Numbered from the stretch's first letter, positions 41,191-50,809 are shown. The stretch is 64,000 bases of DNA from Deltaproteobacteria bacterium (GCA_006226595.1 SBGP01000046.1:1-64000); one strand, 5' to 3'. Notes: generated by a model not told the origin, from the sequence alone. Numbers and translations are program-made.

Positions 41191-42858
41191 ATGTACGAGT
41201 GGACACGCATCCAACGGTGGCGGTTCGCGGCAATTCGCTGCGCGGGCCTTGGCGCGATCGCCGGCGGCGTCGAGGCCGTGAGTCAGGCCCTGTCCCTGCG
41301 TCTTCCGCTGTCGAGCGGCGAGTTCGCCGGCCTCGCGGTCGTGACCGTGCTCGTGATGGCCGCGTTCGGGGTCGTGGTGGGGTTGGTCACGGGAGTCTCC
41401 CAGCTCCTCCTCGGTGGACGCGCCGCCCCGCAGGCCGTGAGCATCCACCTGGGGCTTGCCGCGACCGCGCTGTGCCTGGTCTACCTCGGGCCGGCGGCAG
41501 CGGGGCTGCTCGCCGAGGATCGGCAGTTTGCGGCGCTGCTCATGGTCACCACGCCGCTCTCGCTGTTCTTTGTCGTGTACTTCAACGCGCACTACTTCTT
41601 GCGGCGCTACGACCTCGGCGTGGAGTACCGGATCGGGTTTCTTCCCGCGGCGTTCGCGTTCGCCGGCCTGCTCGCCATTGGCGCCGTCGGCACGTCCACT
41701 TTCCGCTACACCGGCGGTGCTGGCGCGCTGGCCGGGGACCCGAACGTGGTGATCGTCTCGGTCCCCGGCCTACGCCGGGATCACGTGCGCACGACCTGGG
41801 GTGGCTCTCCTGCGGCGACGGACGCGGTCGATGCGGTGGCCAACGGCGGCGGCGTCACCTTCGCTGATGCCGTGACCCCGACGCCCGTGACCCGCGGCTC
41901 CCACGCGACGGTGCTCACCGGACTGCACCCCCTGCGGCACCGGGTGATCGCCGAGGAACAGCCGCTCCAGCGGGGCTTCCGCACGCTGGCGGAGGTCCTC
42001 GATCGCGAGGGCTACGCGACGGGTGGCTTTGTCGCGACCGCGGCGGCGAGTGGCGATTCCGGGCTCTCCCAGGGATTCCGTACCTACGACGAGGGTGGCC
42101 TGTGGCGGCACGTCTTCGTCCTCGGCAGGCTCCTCCCCGCTGCGCCCGTCCGCGATGCGGATGTGGTGGTCGACGGCTTCGAGGCCTGGTTGTCGGCGCA
42201 TGCGGCGCTTCCGCTGTTCGCCTGGATCGAGCTCGGGGACGTCGCGCGCTGGGAGCACGAGGATGGCGTGAGTCGCACCGGCTACGCCGCCGAGGTCGAG
42301 GCCGTCGATGCGGCCTACGGTCGCATTCGCGAGCTGCTCGCCGAGCATGGCGTCGCGGATCGGACTCTGGTGCTGTTCCACGGCGCCCATGGGCAGATGC
42401 TCGGAGAGCACGACGTGCTCGCGAAGCGCGAGGGGCTGTGGGAAGAGCTCGTGCGCGTGCCACTGGTCATCGAGGCTCCCGGGCAGTCGCTCACCACCGA
42501 CCGCGTCGAGGCGCAGGTACGACTGATGGACATCGCGCCCACGGCGCTCGGCTACCTCGGCATCGATGGCTTCGAGCAGACCGAGGGCGTGAACCTGCTG
42601 GAGTACGCGACCGGACGTCGCTCGAAGGCGATGTGGTGCGCGCTGGTCGGCGAGGACGACGGCGAGTCGATCCTCGGCATGCGCGCCAACGGTGTGAAGT
42701 ACGTGCGTCGCCCGTCGGACGACGCTCGCCAGTTGTATGAGCTGGGCTCCGATCCCGAGGAACTGCACGACCTCTCCGAGTCCAACGACACCACGGTTGC
42801 CGATGCCGAGCGCCTGCTCGCGGCGGACTTCGCGGCACTCCGCAAGCTGGCTCGCTGA
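41191..42858 (+). CDS. Sulfatase-like membrane protein with degenerate metal site
   Basis: A 555-residue protein. Four N-terminal membrane helices (residues ~10-175) precede an alkaline-phosphatase/sulfatase-superfamily domain. Landmarks are kept (LRRDHV at 194-199, SHATVLTGLHP, HGQMLGEHD, VPLVIEAPG, LMDIAPT), but key residues are not. The first metal Asp (I-D-x-L-R) is P192, the D of SDHG is A399, and the nucleophile position is T234 rather than Cys/Ser, so no formylglycine can form. Thr nucleophiles occur in phosphoglycerol and phosphoethanolamine transferases, but the missing Asp residues argue against activity. ATG 41191; its stop overlaps the xseA start (ATGA). Confidence 0.82.
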   Translation: MYEWTRIQRWRFAAIRCAGLGAIAGGVEAVSQALSLRLPLSSGEFAGLAVVTVLVMAAFGVVVGLVTGVSQLLLGGRAAPQAVSIHLGLAATALCLVYLGPAAAGLLAEDRQFAALLMVTTPLSLFFVVYFNAHYFLRRYDLGVEYRIGFLPAAFAFAGLLAIGAVGTSTFRYTGGAGALAGDPNVVIVSVPGLRRDHVRTTWGGSPAATDAVDAVANGGGVTFADAVTPTPVTRGSHATVLTGLHPLRHRVIAEEQPLQRGFRTLAEVLDREGYATGGFVATAAASGDSGLSQGFRTYDEGGLWRHVFVLGRLLPAAPVRDADVVVDGFEAWLSAHAALPLFAWIELGDVARWEHEDGVSRTGYAAEVEAVDAAYGRIRELLAEHGVADRTLVLFHGAHGQMLGEHDVLAKREGLWEELVRVPLVIEAPGQSLTTDRVEAQVRLMDIAPTALGYLGIDGFEQTEGVNLLEYATGRRSKAMWCALVGEDDGESILGMRANGVKYVRRPSDDARQLYELGSDPEELHDLSESNDTTVADAERLLAADFAALRKLAR

Positions 42859-44165
42859 TGCAGCGCCCGTACTCCGTCGGCGGCCTGTGCGCCGAGCTTC
42901 AGCGACTCGTCGAGGCGCGCTACCCGGTGGTACTCGTCGAGGGGGAGGTCGTGCAGGCCAACTACTCCAGCGTCGGGCACTGCTACGTGACCCTCGGCGA
43001 CCGGGACGCGCGGCTCGCCGGCATCGTGTTTCGCGGCACGTTGCCCAGGCTGCGCGTTCGCCCCGAGGCGGGCATGCGCGTGCTCGTGCAGGGGCGGCTC
43101 TCGTTCTATCCGCGTGGCGGCCAGGTCCAGCTCGTGATCAACGAGCTCGCGCCGGCAGGCGAGGGGGCGCTCGCCAAGCAGATTGCCGAGCGTCGCAAGC
43201 GCCTCATGCGCGATGGATTGCTCGATCCCCGGCGCAAGCGCGATCTACCTCGCAATCCGCGGACGGTCGGCGTCGTCACCTCGCTCACCGGCGCGGCACT
43301 CCAGGACTTCCTCAAGGTCAGTGGCCTGCGCTTCCCCGCGGCTCGCATCCTCGTGGCGGCGTCGCGCGTGCAGGGGCCCGAGGCACCCGCGGAGCTGATT
43401 CGCGCGATGGATCTGCTCCAGGAAGACGGGCGCTCCGAGCTCGTCGTGATCACCCGCGGTGGCGGCGCGAAGAGCGACCTTCTCGCGTTCCAGGACGAGT
43501 ACCTGGCGCGGGCAGTCGCTGCTTGCGCGGTGCCCGTGCTCTCCGCGGTGGGCCACGAGATCGACACCACGCTGTGTGACGAAGTGGCCGACGCCGTGGC
43601 ATCGACGCCGTCCGCCGCTGCGGTGCTGGCGCTGCCCGATGGCGTGGCCATGGCTCGGCAGGCCGATGAAGCCTTCTTCGCGCTCCAACGGGCCATGCAC
43701 AGCCGTCTGCGCCACCGACGGAATCGCCTCCAGGACCTGGCTGGGCGCTTGCGTCATCCGGGGGAGCAGCTCGCGGCGCGCCGGAAGCGACTGATCGAGC
43801 TCGACGAACGGCTGAGGCAGGCGATGGACCGCATGCTGCTCGCCCGGCGGGTCGCGCTCGCGACCGAGGAGGAGCGCCTGCATCGTCCGCTCCCCGGACG
43901 CCTGCGCGTGCAGCGACAGCGACTCGATGCGCTGCTGCAGCGGCTCGGGCCGAGCGTTCAGCGTCGCCTGGAGCGCAGTCGCTCTCGCCTGGACCGTGCC
44001 GAGCAGGGCCTCGGCGCGCTGTCTCCGCGAGCGGTGCTCGCCCGCGGCTATGCGATTGCCAGGGACGCGGAGGGTCGCGTGATTCGCCGTCCCTCCGACG
44101 TGAAGTACGGCGACCGGCTGCAGGTTCACCTGGCCGAAGGCGACATCGACACCATCGTGTCGTGA
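42858..44165 (+). CDS. xseA: Exodeoxyribonuclease VII large subunit
   Basis: A 435-residue protein of usual length. It has an N-terminal OB-fold (residues ~5-100, with VVLVEGEVVQANYSSVGHCYVTL-type strands). The conserved catalytic core follows, with the diagnostic stretches VVTSLTGAALQDFLKV, ITRGGGAKSDLLAF, PVLSAVGHEIDTTLCDEVAD and ASTPSAAA. A long basic coiled coil (HRRNRLQDLAGRL and on) and a C-terminal clamp (LSPRAVLARGYAI) complete it. ExoVII degrades single-stranded DNA from both ends together with XseB, whose gene is not in the window. ATG 42858 overlaps the preceding stop. Confidence 0.96.
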   Translation: MQRPYSVGGLCAELQRLVEARYPVVLVEGEVVQANYSSVGHCYVTLGDRDARLAGIVFRGTLPRLRVRPEAGMRVLVQGRLSFYPRGGQVQLVINELAPAGEGALAKQIAERRKRLMRDGLLDPRRKRDLPRNPRTVGVVTSLTGAALQDFLKVSGLRFPAARILVAASRVQGPEAPAELIRAMDLLQEDGRSELVVITRGGGAKSDLLAFQDEYLARAVAACAVPVLSAVGHEIDTTLCDEVADAVASTPSAAAVLALPDGVAMARQADEAFFALQRAMHSRLRHRRNRLQDLAGRLRHPGEQLAARRKRLIELDERLRQAMDRMLLARRVALATEEERLHRPLPGRLRVQRQRLDALLQRLGPSVQRRLERSRSRLDRAEQGLGALSPRAVLARGYAIARDAEGRVIRRPSDVKYGDRLQVHLAEGDIDTIVS

Positions 44166-44169
44166 GCGG

Positions 44170-44538
44170 CTACAGCGAGCCGAGCAGGGTGCGCGCCGCG
44201 AGGATGGCCGCGCCCCAAAGCCCGTCGTACACGCCGATGGACAGCAGGACGAGCTGCGCGACGATCGCGATGAGCAGCCACACGACTGCGACCTGGGCGA
44301 GCATGCGCAGCTGCTGCACCTTCGGTCGGTCCGCTTCCGCGAGGTAGCCGGAGTCGACCCGGTCGAGCTCTCGGTCCGCGTAGTGGAAGCCGAAGAGGAT
44401 CAGCGCGCCCCCAGGGAGCACCGAGCACGCGAGGCCGAGCACGGAGAGCGTCACGCCGCTGGCGAGCAGGGCCGTAACGAGCGCCGTATTCGGCTTGGCC
44501 CCGTCATCCGCACCAAACAGCTCGTCGACGTCGCTCAT
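44170..44538 (-). CDS. Small membrane protein, unknown function
   Basis: A 122-residue protein with a short acidic N terminus (MSDVDELFGADDGAKP) and three hydrophobic segments: residues ~18-50 (long, with LPGGALILFGF) and ~75-115 (AVVWLLIAIVAQLVLLSIGV and GAAILAARTLLG). It overlaps the plsB stop by ATGA, so it belongs to the plsB operon and may act in membrane lipid metabolism. No family recognised. Convergent with xseA, with a four-base gap. Confidence 0.75.
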   Translation of the reverse strand: MSDVDELFGADDGAKPNTALVTALLASGVTLSVLGLACSVLPGGALILFGFHYADRELDRVDSGYLAEADRPKVQQLRMLAQVAVVWLLIAIVAQLVLLSIGVYDGLWGAAILAARTLLGSL

Positions 44539-47162
44539 GCGCGCACCATGGGCTCGAGGATTTCGAGGGTGTGAGCCAGCTGATCGTCGACCACGTGCAG
44601 TCCGCCGTCTTCGTCGACGGTGAGTGCCCCGGACTCGCGGAAGCTCGACACCGCGTTCTTGAGCGTGTCCAGCGACAGCGCTTCGGGACGGGTCACGGTG
44701 CCCGCGTCGAGCAGGGCATCCCGCTCGTCCATCAGCGCTCGGGTGAGCGCGCGCGCGTCCACGCTGCCCCGCGACAGGTGCGTGGGGGAGCGCGCCGCCA
44801 CGGCGGTGTAGCCCTCGAGCAGCGCGCGGAAGAGCCCGTACACCTCACCGAGGAGGGGCACGGAGACGATCGTCCAGGTGTCGCCGTCTCGGGTGAGGGC
44901 ACCGTGGGCGACCAGGTCGTCGAGGGCCTCGGTCAGCAGCTCGGTCGCGCTGCGGTCGGGGTCGAGGACGAACTCCCGGCGGAGGAGCCAGATCAGCGCC
45001 ACGAAGTTGGGGCGGAGCGCGTCGACCCCAAAGGGGGCCTCGCGGTCTGCGAGCGCGCGAATCGCGGCGGCGGCGTAGCCCATCGGCGCGAAGGTGTGGA
45101 CCAGCATGTTGGCGTAGAACGCCAGCGTGATGCGCTGGTCCACGTCGATGCCCCATACGGTGACGCCGTCCAGATCGTGCCCGGTGATCAGGCCCTGGTC
45201 CGCGAAGCGCACCTCGGCCTGGACGAGCGCCTGGCTCATGTGGGTCATCGACCCGGCCTCGGGGGAGCCCTTGCGCTGGAGCACGTCGTAGAATCGCGCC
45301 ACGCGCGCGTGGAGCTCTTCCTGCTTGATGCCTCGTCGGGGGTGCGCCATCAGGGCCAGCGCGAGGAGCGAGGTCGGCAGCACCACGGTGCTCTGGCCGA
45401 TGCGGTACACGACGCGCTCGCCGAGCCGCTGAAGCTGCTCGCGCTGCACTTCCTTCGGACGCTCGTCCCAGGCGGGACGGGAGTCGGTGGCGTCGACCAC
45501 GCTGCTCGCGCGGATCGGCTCGCCGACCCGGCAGTAGACCTTGCCGAAGCGTCGCCGGAACACGCTGCGCGCCTTCACTACCTGCTGGAGCGATTCGGGG
45601 CGCTTGTCCTCGCCGCCGAGCTCGCGGGCGTAGGCCTTCTCCTCGGCGACCTGCTCGTACGCCAGGGACATCGGGAGAAGCGTGATGTCCTTGCCCGCTC
45701 GCCGCAGGGTGGCAGCCTCGAGAACCATGCCGAGTACACCGACCTTCGGAGGGAGCAGCTTGCCGGTCCGCGTGCGGCCGCCCTCGATGAAGAACTCGAC
45801 CGGGTAGCCCTGGTGCAGCAGCTCCCGGAGGTAGCGGTTGAACACCGCGGGATGGATGCGTTCGCCGGCGAACTTGCGCTTGATGAAGAACCCTCCTGCC
45901 CCTCGCAGGAAGAACGACACCGGCCAGATGGCGAGGTTCTCGCCTGCCACGACATGGGGGGGAATCAGCTTGTGCTCGTAGAACACCCAGGAGAGCAGCA
46001 GGTAGTCGAAGTGCGACTTGTGCGCCGGGATGATCACGGCGGCGCCGTTGCGCGACGCATCGCGGATGCGCTCGAGGTCTTCGTCTCGGATGTCGACGCC
46101 GGAGAACACGCGCGTCCACAGGGGGTAGAGCACGATGTACAGGAGTCGGATCACCCACCACCGGAAGTGGGCGGCGATGTGCCGGTACTCCTTGACCATG
46201 GTCGCGCGGACCTGCTCGACGCTGTGCCCGCCGGCGCGGGCCTCGGCGGCAGCGAGCTCGCGCATGGGCGGGTTGTCGAGCACCAGCGACTGCATCTCGG
46301 ACGCCGGGAGCAGGCGTGGGCCGCGGATGACGCGGGTCTCGCGACGCAGGTAGCGTCGGAGTACGGCGCGGAGCGCGCCTTCCTGTCGCTCGACCGGTAC
46401 GCGTTCCGTGAACGCCGCCAGGTCGAGGGGTTCACCGACCTGAATGTGCGCGTCGTGGCCTGCGAACAGCAGCCGTCGCAGGCGTGAGATGGGCCCCGGT
46501 CGCTCGCGACCCGCTTGGATGAAGCTGCGCACGACGCCACCGGACACGTCCGGCGCGCGGTCCCAGCTCACCACCACGGGTAAGAGCTGGATCGGACGCT
46601 CGCTGTGCTTCTGTGCGGCGAGCAGCGATGGCAGCGGGTCGGGCTCGGCCTTGCGTCCGAGCCACTGCCCCATGGTCTGGCGACCGAAGATGAACACGGT
46701 CACCGGATGACCGGCCTGAACGGTGCGCTGTACCCATCCGGACTCGACGGGATCAGGGGGTCCCATGCGGAAGAGCGCCTGGATGCGCCGGCCCACGTCC
46801 GCCCAGGCCTGGGCCACGGGCTGCCAGGTGAAGCTGCGCACGCCATTCGCCCACAGCGACAGGGGCAGGCGTCGGCGATTGAGCGCGGTGTTGAGCGCGA
46901 GGTGGTCGAGGGTGGAGGCGGAGAGCAGCACGTAGACGATGGGGCCGCGACGCTCGGCCTCGCGGATGCGCTCTGCCGACGGCTCGTCCATCGGCATGCG
47001 CGACAGCAGCCGTCCGATGCCTGTCAGGTAGTAGAACCAGCCGAAGCGCCGGAGCATGGTCGAGCCGTAGCGCACGGCCTCGCTATGTGGAGCGTGGTCG
47101 CGCAGCCGGCTCGGCTCGCGGTTCTCGGCGGGGTTCGCCTGTGGATCCACGGGGGTGCTCAC
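44535..47162 (-). CDS. plsB: PlsB-type glycerol-3-phosphate 1-O-acyltransferase
   Basis: Acylates sn-glycerol-3-phosphate at position 1, the first step of phospholipid synthesis, at the inner membrane. The 875-residue length fits PlsB (about 800). The acyltransferase motifs are present: HKSHFD (H381-x4-D386), GENLAIWPVSFFLRGAGGFF, FFIEGGRTRTGKL and the LPMSLAYE block. The N-terminal ~300 residues keep the PlsB-like helical region (STLDHLALNTALNRR, FGRQTMGQWLG). GTG 47162 overlaps the preceding lipoprotein stop (GTGA). A PlsC partner is not in the window. Confidence 0.93.
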   Translation of the reverse strand: MSTPVDPQANPAENREPSRLRDHAPHSEAVRYGSTMLRRFGWFYYLTGIGRLLSRMPMDEPSAERIREAERRGPIVYVLLSASTLDHLALNTALNRRRLPLSLWANGVRSFTWQPVAQAWADVGRRIQALFRMGPPDPVESGWVQRTVQAGHPVTVFIFGRQTMGQWLGRKAEPDPLPSLLAAQKHSERPIQLLPVVVSWDRAPDVSGGVVRSFIQAGRERPGPISRLRRLLFAGHDAHIQVGEPLDLAAFTERVPVERQEGALRAVLRRYLRRETRVIRGPRLLPASEMQSLVLDNPPMRELAAAEARAGGHSVEQVRATMVKEYRHIAAHFRWWVIRLLYIVLYPLWTRVFSGVDIRDEDLERIRDASRNGAAVIIPAHKSHFDYLLLSWVFYEHKLIPPHVVAGENLAIWPVSFFLRGAGGFFIKRKFAGERIHPAVFNRYLRELLHQGYPVEFFIEGGRTRTGKLLPPKVGVLGMVLEAATLRRAGKDITLLPMSLAYEQVAEEKAYARELGGEDKRPESLQQVVKARSVFRRRFGKVYCRVGEPIRASSVVDATDSRPAWDERPKEVQREQLQRLGERVVYRIGQSTVVLPTSLLALALMAHPRRGIKQEELHARVARFYDVLQRKGSPEAGSMTHMSQALVQAEVRFADQGLITGHDLDGVTVWGIDVDQRITLAFYANMLVHTFAPMGYAAAAIRALADREAPFGVDALRPNFVALIWLLRREFVLDPDRSATELLTEALDDLVAHGALTRDGDTWTIVSVPLLGEVYGLFRALLEGYTAVAARSPTHLSRGSVDARALTRALMDERDALLDAGTVTRPEALSLDTLKNAVSSFRESGALTVDEDGGLHVVDDQLAHTLEILEPMVRA

Positions 47163-47425
47163 CGGACTCCGCGAAGGGCCAGGCGCCAGCCCTGCTTCAC
47201 GCGACGACGACGCGCACCGGTGTAGGCAGTATCGACGTTGTCCACCCATCCGGCAGGGGCCTCGCAGCCCACGTACATGGCCGTCGGCTCGCCGATGCCG
47301 TCGCCGTCTTCGTCCGGGTACCAGGTCGAGCGGTCGGCGCAGTTGCGCTCGGGACCGAGCTCGATGTTGCACCCGGCGACGAGCGGGAGCAGCAGCACAA
47401 GGGAGGGTAGGTAGCGCATGCGCAC
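47159..47425 (-). CDS. Small lipoprotein with one Asp-rich metal-binding motif
   Basis: An 88-residue protein with lipoprotein signal MRMRYLPSLVLLLPLVAGC. It carries one WYPDEDGDGIGEPT motif with flanking cysteines (RNCADRS, YVGCEAP), the same MopE-type unit as in the big proteins at 14974-20178 but in a single copy. The end is very basic (GARRRRVKQGWRLALRGVR). GTG 47425 is preferred to ATG 47419 because AGGG lies six bases upstream. It overlaps plsB and starts 24 bp after the HtrA stop, so the three genes likely share a transcript. Confidence 0.7.
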   Translation of the reverse strand: MRMRYLPSLVLLLPLVAGCNIELGPERNCADRSTWYPDEDGDGIGEPTAMYVGCEAPAGWVDNVDTAYTGARRRRVKQGWRLALRGVR

Positions 47426-47449
47426 GGGTAACCCTGTGAACGCAGCTCG

Positions 47450-48532
47450 TCAGTCGAGCTCGCCGAGCTTGACGCGGACCTCGGTCTGCTTGCCTTCGCG
47501 CAGCACGCGGACCACGGCGGTGTCGCCGATCTCGTGGGCCTCGAGCGCAGCGAAGAGCGAGTCGCTGTCGGTGACGTCGTGCTCGCCGATGCCGATGATG
47601 ACGTCCCCGATCACCGTGTTTCCGCGAGGGTCCTGTCCGAGGCCGAGGAGACCGGCGCGTCCGGCCGGGCCGTCAGGGTCCACCGCGCCGAGAATCACGC
47701 CGTTCACCCCGTTGCGGCGGGCGATGTGGTCGCCGACGACGCGGACGCCGAGGGCCGGCCGCCGCACCTTGCCGTGCTCGATCAGCTCGGGCACCACGCG
47801 ACTCACCGTGTCGGCTGGAATCGCGAAGCCGATGCCCGCGCTCGCCCCGCTGGGGCTGAAGATGGCGGTGTTCACGCCGATGAGCCGTCCCTGGGAGTCC
47901 AGCAGCGGACCCCCGGAGTTGCCGGGGTTGATGGCCGCGTCGGTCTGGACCACGCCCTGGATGGTGCGACCGTTGACCGCCTCGATCTCGCGACCGAGCG
48001 CCGAGATCACCCCGGAAGTCAGCGTGTGATCGAGTCCGAACGGGTTGCCGATGGCGATGACCTTCTGACCGACCTGAAGCTCCTCGCTCAGCCCACGCGG
48101 AAGTGGAGAGAGCGTGCGCTTCGGGGCATCGATGGCGAGCACCGCGAGGTCCTTGCTCGGGTCCACGCCCACCACCTTGGCAGGCCAGGACGTGCCGTCC
48201 TGAAGCTTGACGTTGAGCGCACTCGCGCCCTGCACCACGTGGAAGTTCGTCACCACGTGGCCTTCGTCGTCCCACACGAAGCCGGAGCCGGAGCCCTGCG
48301 GCACATCGAAGATGTTGGCCGTCCACGGGTCGCGCCGACGCGCGGTGGACTCGACGAACACGACGGAAGGGGAGGCCGCGGCGAACACGCTGATCGTGTT
48401 CTGCTCGTCGGTCTGAAGGTCACTGACGGCGGCTGTGGCTTCCGGCAGCGCGCTGCTGCCGAGCACCATGCCCGCGGAGAACGCGAAGCCGAGGGCGGCT
48501 GCGGTCGCGAGGGAACGGGTCATGCTCTGCAT
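47450..48532 (-). CDS. HtrA/DegP-family periplasmic serine protease with one PDZ domain
   Basis: An S1C serine protease of 360 residues for periplasmic protein quality control. A signal or membrane anchor (residues 5-30, LATAAALGFAFSAGMVLGSSA) precedes the trypsin-like domain with the full triad H98 (TNFHVVQG), D128 (SKDLAVL) and S206 (NPGNSGGPL). One PDZ domain covers residues ~265-355 (GPAGRAGLLGLGQ...VIGDVIIGIGEHDV). The single PDZ and N-terminal anchor make it DegS-like rather than DegP-like. ATG 48532 has AGGAG eight bases upstream. It is the first gene of a minus-strand operon reaching to the small membrane protein at 44170. Confidence 0.94.
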   Translation of the reverse strand: MQSMTRSLATAAALGFAFSAGMVLGSSALPEATAAVSDLQTDEQNTISVFAAASPSVVFVESTARRRDPWTANIFDVPQGSGSGFVWDDEGHVVTNFHVVQGASALNVKLQDGTSWPAKVVGVDPSKDLAVLAIDAPKRTLSPLPRGLSEELQVGQKVIAIGNPFGLDHTLTSGVISALGREIEAVNGRTIQGVVQTDAAINPGNSGGPLLDSQGRLIGVNTAIFSPSGASAGIGFAIPADTVSRVVPELIEHGKVRRPALGVRVVGDHIARRNGVNGVILGAVDPDGPAGRAGLLGLGQDPRGNTVIGDVIIGIGEHDVTDSDSLFAALEAHEIGDTAVVRVLREGKQTEVRVKLGELD

Positions 48533-48727
48533 GGGCGGGTCTCCTGGTCTTTGGGCCGTCTGGTTGGGGAGACGGCGACGACACCTGAAAACGGTAGTGC
48601 GCGATGCGCGAGCGTCAACGGGTGGTGACCCCCGATGACGATGGCGGACGGTCCGTGGCACGCCCGCGCTAGGCTGTGGGTGTGTCGAGGAGCCGCATCC
48701 TTCGCGGATCCTGGGAGGGAGGCTGAC

Positions 48728-49201
48728 ATGTGGCTGTGGTGGCTCACCGCGTGCGTCACGCCGCTCCCGGCGCCCCCTCCCGGGGGACCGGGCATGTTTC
48801 CGCAGGGCTTCGAGGTTCGCACGCAGTGGCAGCTGAGTCCGAGCCCGGGAGAGACCGAGGTCGCCGAGCTGATCGTGTTTGCGCCCGAGACGATGACGGT
48901 CACGGGTGAGCTGCGGCTCTCGGCAATCTCCGGCTTCGGTCCGGGTGGCGACTCTGGAGACTCCGGTGGCGGCGGGGACACGGCCCTCGCCGAGACCTCT
49001 CAAGGGTTCGAGGTCGAGGTGGACGGCGCATGGGTGACGGTCCCGCTGCAGCTGCGTGTGCCACTGGCCGAGCCTTCGCATCACGTGGTCCGGGTGCGGC
49101 GGATCGGCGCGGACGACACGGCATTCCTGGCGATGGCGGTGATCGCCGCGGAGGGCCTGGCACCCGTGGAGTCGGAGCTGGTGGCGTACTGGATTCAGTA
49201 G
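48728..49201 (+). CDS. Small putative lipoprotein, unknown function
   Basis: A 157-residue protein with an unusually short Trp-rich signal (MWLWWLTAC, Cys 9), which may or may not be lipidated. A Shine-Dalgarno of GGGAGGGAGGC precedes ATG 48728. The mature part is a beta-rich domain (EVRTQWQLSPSPGETEVAEL, VPLQLRVPLAEPSHHVVRV) with a Gly/Ser/Asp loop (DSGDSGGGGD). No family recognised. TAGGCT at 48670-48675 may be a -10 element. Convergent with the sigma54 activator, three bases apart. Confidence 0.72.
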   Translation: MWLWWLTACVTPLPAPPPGGPGMFPQGFEVRTQWQLSPSPGETEVAELIVFAPETMTVTGELRLSAISGFGPGGDSGDSGGGGDTALAETSQGFEVEVDGAWVTVPLQLRVPLAEPSHHVVRVRRIGADDTAFLAMAVIAAEGLAPVESELVAYWIQ

Positions 49202-49204
49202 GCC

Positions 49205-50809
49205 TCAGGCGAGGCCGAGCTTCTTCAGCTTGTACACCAGCGTCGTGCGCGGAATGCCGAGGTAGCGAGCCGCCTTGGCCTTGTTGCCCGACGAGAGCTC
49301 GAGGGCTTCGCGGATCTGCCGCCGCTCCGCCATCGAGAAGTCCACGGCGGTGCTCGAGGACGACACCATCGCCCCCTCGGAGAACTCGATGTCGTCGACG
49401 TCGATGTGCGGGCCCGTCGCGCCGACCAGCGCGCGGACGAGGACGTTTCGCAGCTCGCGCACGTTGCCGGGCCACTCGTAGGACTCGAGCTTCTCGATGG
49501 CTGCTGGGGTCAGCGTGCGCGGGCAGTCCTCGCGACGGAGGATGGTCTCGGCGAGGAAGCCGATGTCCGAACGCCGGGCTCGCAGCGGTGGAAGTCGCAC
49601 GGGAAGCTGACACAGGCGGAAGTACAGATCCGCTCGGAAGGTGCCGTCGCGAACCATCTGCTGGAGGTTGCGGTTCGTCGCGGCGATGATGCGCACGTCC
49701 GGGTAGTCGACCTCGGAGCCGCCGACGCGGCGCACTTCGCCACTCTCCAGGGTGCGCAGCAGCTTGGCCTGCATCGGGAGTGCGAGCTCGCCGATCTCGT
49801 CGAGGAACAGGGTTCCGCCGTCGGCCTCGCGGAAGCGACCGTCCTTTCGGGACACGGCGGAGGTGAACGCGCCCTTCTCGTGCCCGAACAGCTCGGACTC
49901 GAACAGGTTCTCGGTGATCGCCGCGATGTTCACCGCCACGAACGGGCCCTCGGCGCGCGGTCCGATCTGGTGAATGGCGGCGGCCGCGAGCTCCTTGCCG
50001 GTCCCGCTCTCGCCGGAGAGCAACACGGGATGGTCGTGGGCAGCTGCCTTCTCGAGAGTGCCGAACAGGCGTCGCATGACGGGATGGGAGCCGACCATGT
50101 TGCCGATGCGGTCCAGCTCGCGACCGCGACGGTGGAAGATCGACTCGACGAGCAGCTCGTGGTCGCCGATTCGCAGGACCTCGCCGGGGTAGACCGGAAG
50201 CGTCTCGCGCACGCGCTGGCCCGCGACGTAGGCGGCGATGGTTCCAGCTTCGACCATCGGACGGCCGCGGACCACCAGCACGCGGCACGCTCGTGCCGGA
50301 AGCTCAGGATCGATGACGAGGTCCGCGCCGGGGCCCCCGATCCACGTGCGCTGCGAGCGCAGCACGTGAACCTGCTCGCCGTCGCGGAGGCCGACGCGCT
50401 GCGTCATCAGCCCGTCGGGTTCGATTGCCACGGGCTCTTCGTGGATGGCGGCCTGGATGCGCCGGATGTCCGTCGGACGCTGGTCCGAGGGCGTGCACTC
50501 GAAGCGGGCGACGACGTCGCCGATCTCGATGGTGTCGCCCTCACCGAGAATCGCCCGACGAACGACGGGAACGCCGTTCACGGCCGTGCCGTTGCTGGAG
50601 CGATCGACGACCCACCAGCTTCCGTCGCGGTTCTCGATGAAGCAATGGACGCGACTCACCCGCTCGCCTGGCAAGGCCACGTCGCAGGTATCCGCGCGAC
50701 CGAGCACGACGCGCCCTCCGCGCAGAGGGAACGAGAACCGGGTCAGGCCGCCGATTTCGAACGACAGGGTGGGCATGGACACAGGCCGCGGGAGAGGGGC
50801 TAGGGACAT
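49205..50809 (-). CDS. FHA-domain sigma54-dependent activator (Fis family)
   Basis: A 534-residue transcription activator. Residues ~14-105 are an FHA phosphothreonine-binding domain (GRAD, SRVH and SSNGT motifs with R38, S52 and N73). A second FHA-like beta-domain lies at ~128-215, without the key Arg/Ser pattern. The AAA+ core covers ~235-465: Walker A GESGTGKE (266-273), sigma54-contact loop GAFTSA (313-318, normally GAFTGA), Walker [10 protein letters not shown] and arginine finger region FRADLYFRL. The C-terminal Fis-type helix-turn-helix ends [22 protein letters not shown] activators respond to Ser/Thr kinase phosphorylation. AGGAGG precedes ATG 50809, and its own -24/-12 promoter lies upstream. 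Confidence 0.95.
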   Translation of the reverse strand: MSLAPLPRPVSMPTLSFEIGGLTRFSFPLRGGRVVLGRADTCDVALPGERVSRVHCFIENRDGSWWVVDRSSNGTAVNGVPVVRRAILGEGDTIEIGDVVARFECTPSDQRPTDIRRIQAAIHEEPVAIEPDGLMTQRVGLRDGEQVHVLRSQRTWIGGPGADLVIDPELPARACRVLVVRGRPMVEAGTIAAYVAGQRVRETLPVYPGEVLRIGDHELLVESIFHRRGRELDRIGNMVGSHPVMRRLFGTLEKAAAHDHPVLLSGESGTGKELAAAAIHQIGPRAEGPFVAVNIAAITENLFESELFGHEKGAFTSAVSRKDGRFREADGGTLFLDEIGELALPMQAKLLRTLESGEVRRVGGSEVDYPDVRIIAATNRNLQQMVRDGTFRADLYFRLCQLPVRLPPLRARRSDIGFLAETILRREDCPRTLTPAAIEKLESYEWPGNVRELRNVLVRALVGATGPHIDVDDIEFSEGAMVSSSSTAVDFSMAERRQIREALELSSGNKAKAARYLGIPRTTLVYKLKKLGLA

